Below, one piece after another: positions 6,620-6,763 of a stretch of 6,763 nucleotides of DNA; within the stretch, counting starts at the first letter, position 1; the number at the start of each line of letters is the position of its first letter. The stretch is from NCBI GenBank assembly GCA_014762585.1, contig JABURN010000191.1, positions 1 to 6,763 on the forward strand, written 5' to 3'. The stretch is from Methylophaga sp. (lineage in GTDB: Bacteria; Pseudomonadota; Gammaproteobacteria; Nitrosococcales; Methylophagaceae). The position numbers and the translations under genes are program-made. Below the pieces are notes generated by a model. That model had not been told where the DNA came from, did not search any database, and saw nothing but the letters and a program-made list of their open reading frames with translations.

Positions 6620-6657
6620 TTACTTGTTCTTCCGTGTCCTGCTTACATTTGCTAGGC

Positions 6658-6695
6658 AAAAAAAAGGTGTGGCAACAGGGAACGACTGCCACACC
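6658..6695 (-). terminator. Intrinsic terminator just upstream of the TpsB-like gene
   Basis: On the minus strand, a perfect 9-bp stem GGTGTGGCA / TGCCACACC with a 12-nt loop is followed directly by eight T residues (6665-6658). This is a textbook rho-independent terminator for transcription entering from beyond the right edge of the window. It ends 38 nt before the TpsB-like ATG. It either closes an upstream gene or acts as an attenuator in the leader of the secretion operon. Confidence 0.85.
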
Positions 6696-6763
6696 ATGAA
6701 TGGAGATGGAGCAAACATTCAATTCATGTCTACCTTTTTACCTGTTCGGTAATGAATAGCCAC

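Noticed and set aside
6719..6763. Possible C-terminus of an upstream minus-strand gene (VAIHYRTGKKVDMN, stop at 6719)
   Set aside because: All three minus-strand frames close within this short stretch (stops at 6719, 6730 and 6738), so I cannot tell which, if any, is the real gene end. The terminator at 6658-6695 does suggest that a gene lies to the right.

Overview
The window looks like chromosomal DNA of a gammaproteobacterium, possibly a marine or environmental lineage. The evidence is the mix of families (YdeP-type molybdopterin oxidoreductase, Bcr/CflA efflux pump, DUF815 ATPase, FhaC/ShlB-type outer-membrane transporter), Gram-negative export signals, sigma70-like promoter hexamers and a base composition near 50% GC. 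The genus cannot be fixed from the sequence alone. No RNA genes, insertion sequences, CRISPR arrays or phage genes were seen.

Layout. (1) 1-812, minus strand: the N-terminal third of a YdeP/FdhF-like molybdopterin oxidoreductase. It is interrupted by an in-frame TAG at 24-26; family-like sequence continues past the stop to the window edge, so it is probably a nonsense pseudogene. (2) 813-1165: a divergent intergenic region. It holds a good sigma70 promoter for the oxidoreductase (TTGATG-17-TATAAT, minus strand) with a palindrome at the predicted start of transcription, and a second palindrome in AT-rich DNA upstream of the marR gene. (3) 1166-2886, plus strand: a two-gene operon of a MarR-family repressor and a Bcr/CflA multidrug transporter, joined by an ATGA overlap. 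(4) 2876-3652, minus strand: a DUF815 P-loop ATPase whose end overlaps the end of the transporter gene by 11 bp. (5) 3779-3803: a strong hairpin. (6) 3815-6619, minus strand: a TpsB-type transporter gene followed by a gene for an exported, acidic, low-complexity repeat protein. (7) 6658-6695: a classic intrinsic terminator (minus strand) just before the transporter gene.

How the genes work together. The MarR protein probably represses its own operon and is relieved by a compound that the pump exports. The transporter and the repeat protein look like a two-partner secretion pair in which the usual large TpsA exoprotein is replaced by a 325-residue protein. That protein lacks the canonical TPS-domain motifs and, after signal cleavage, has no aromatic residue, Cys, His or Met. 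This pair is the best candidate here for a poorly described system. The DUF815 ATPase has no obvious link to its neighbours.
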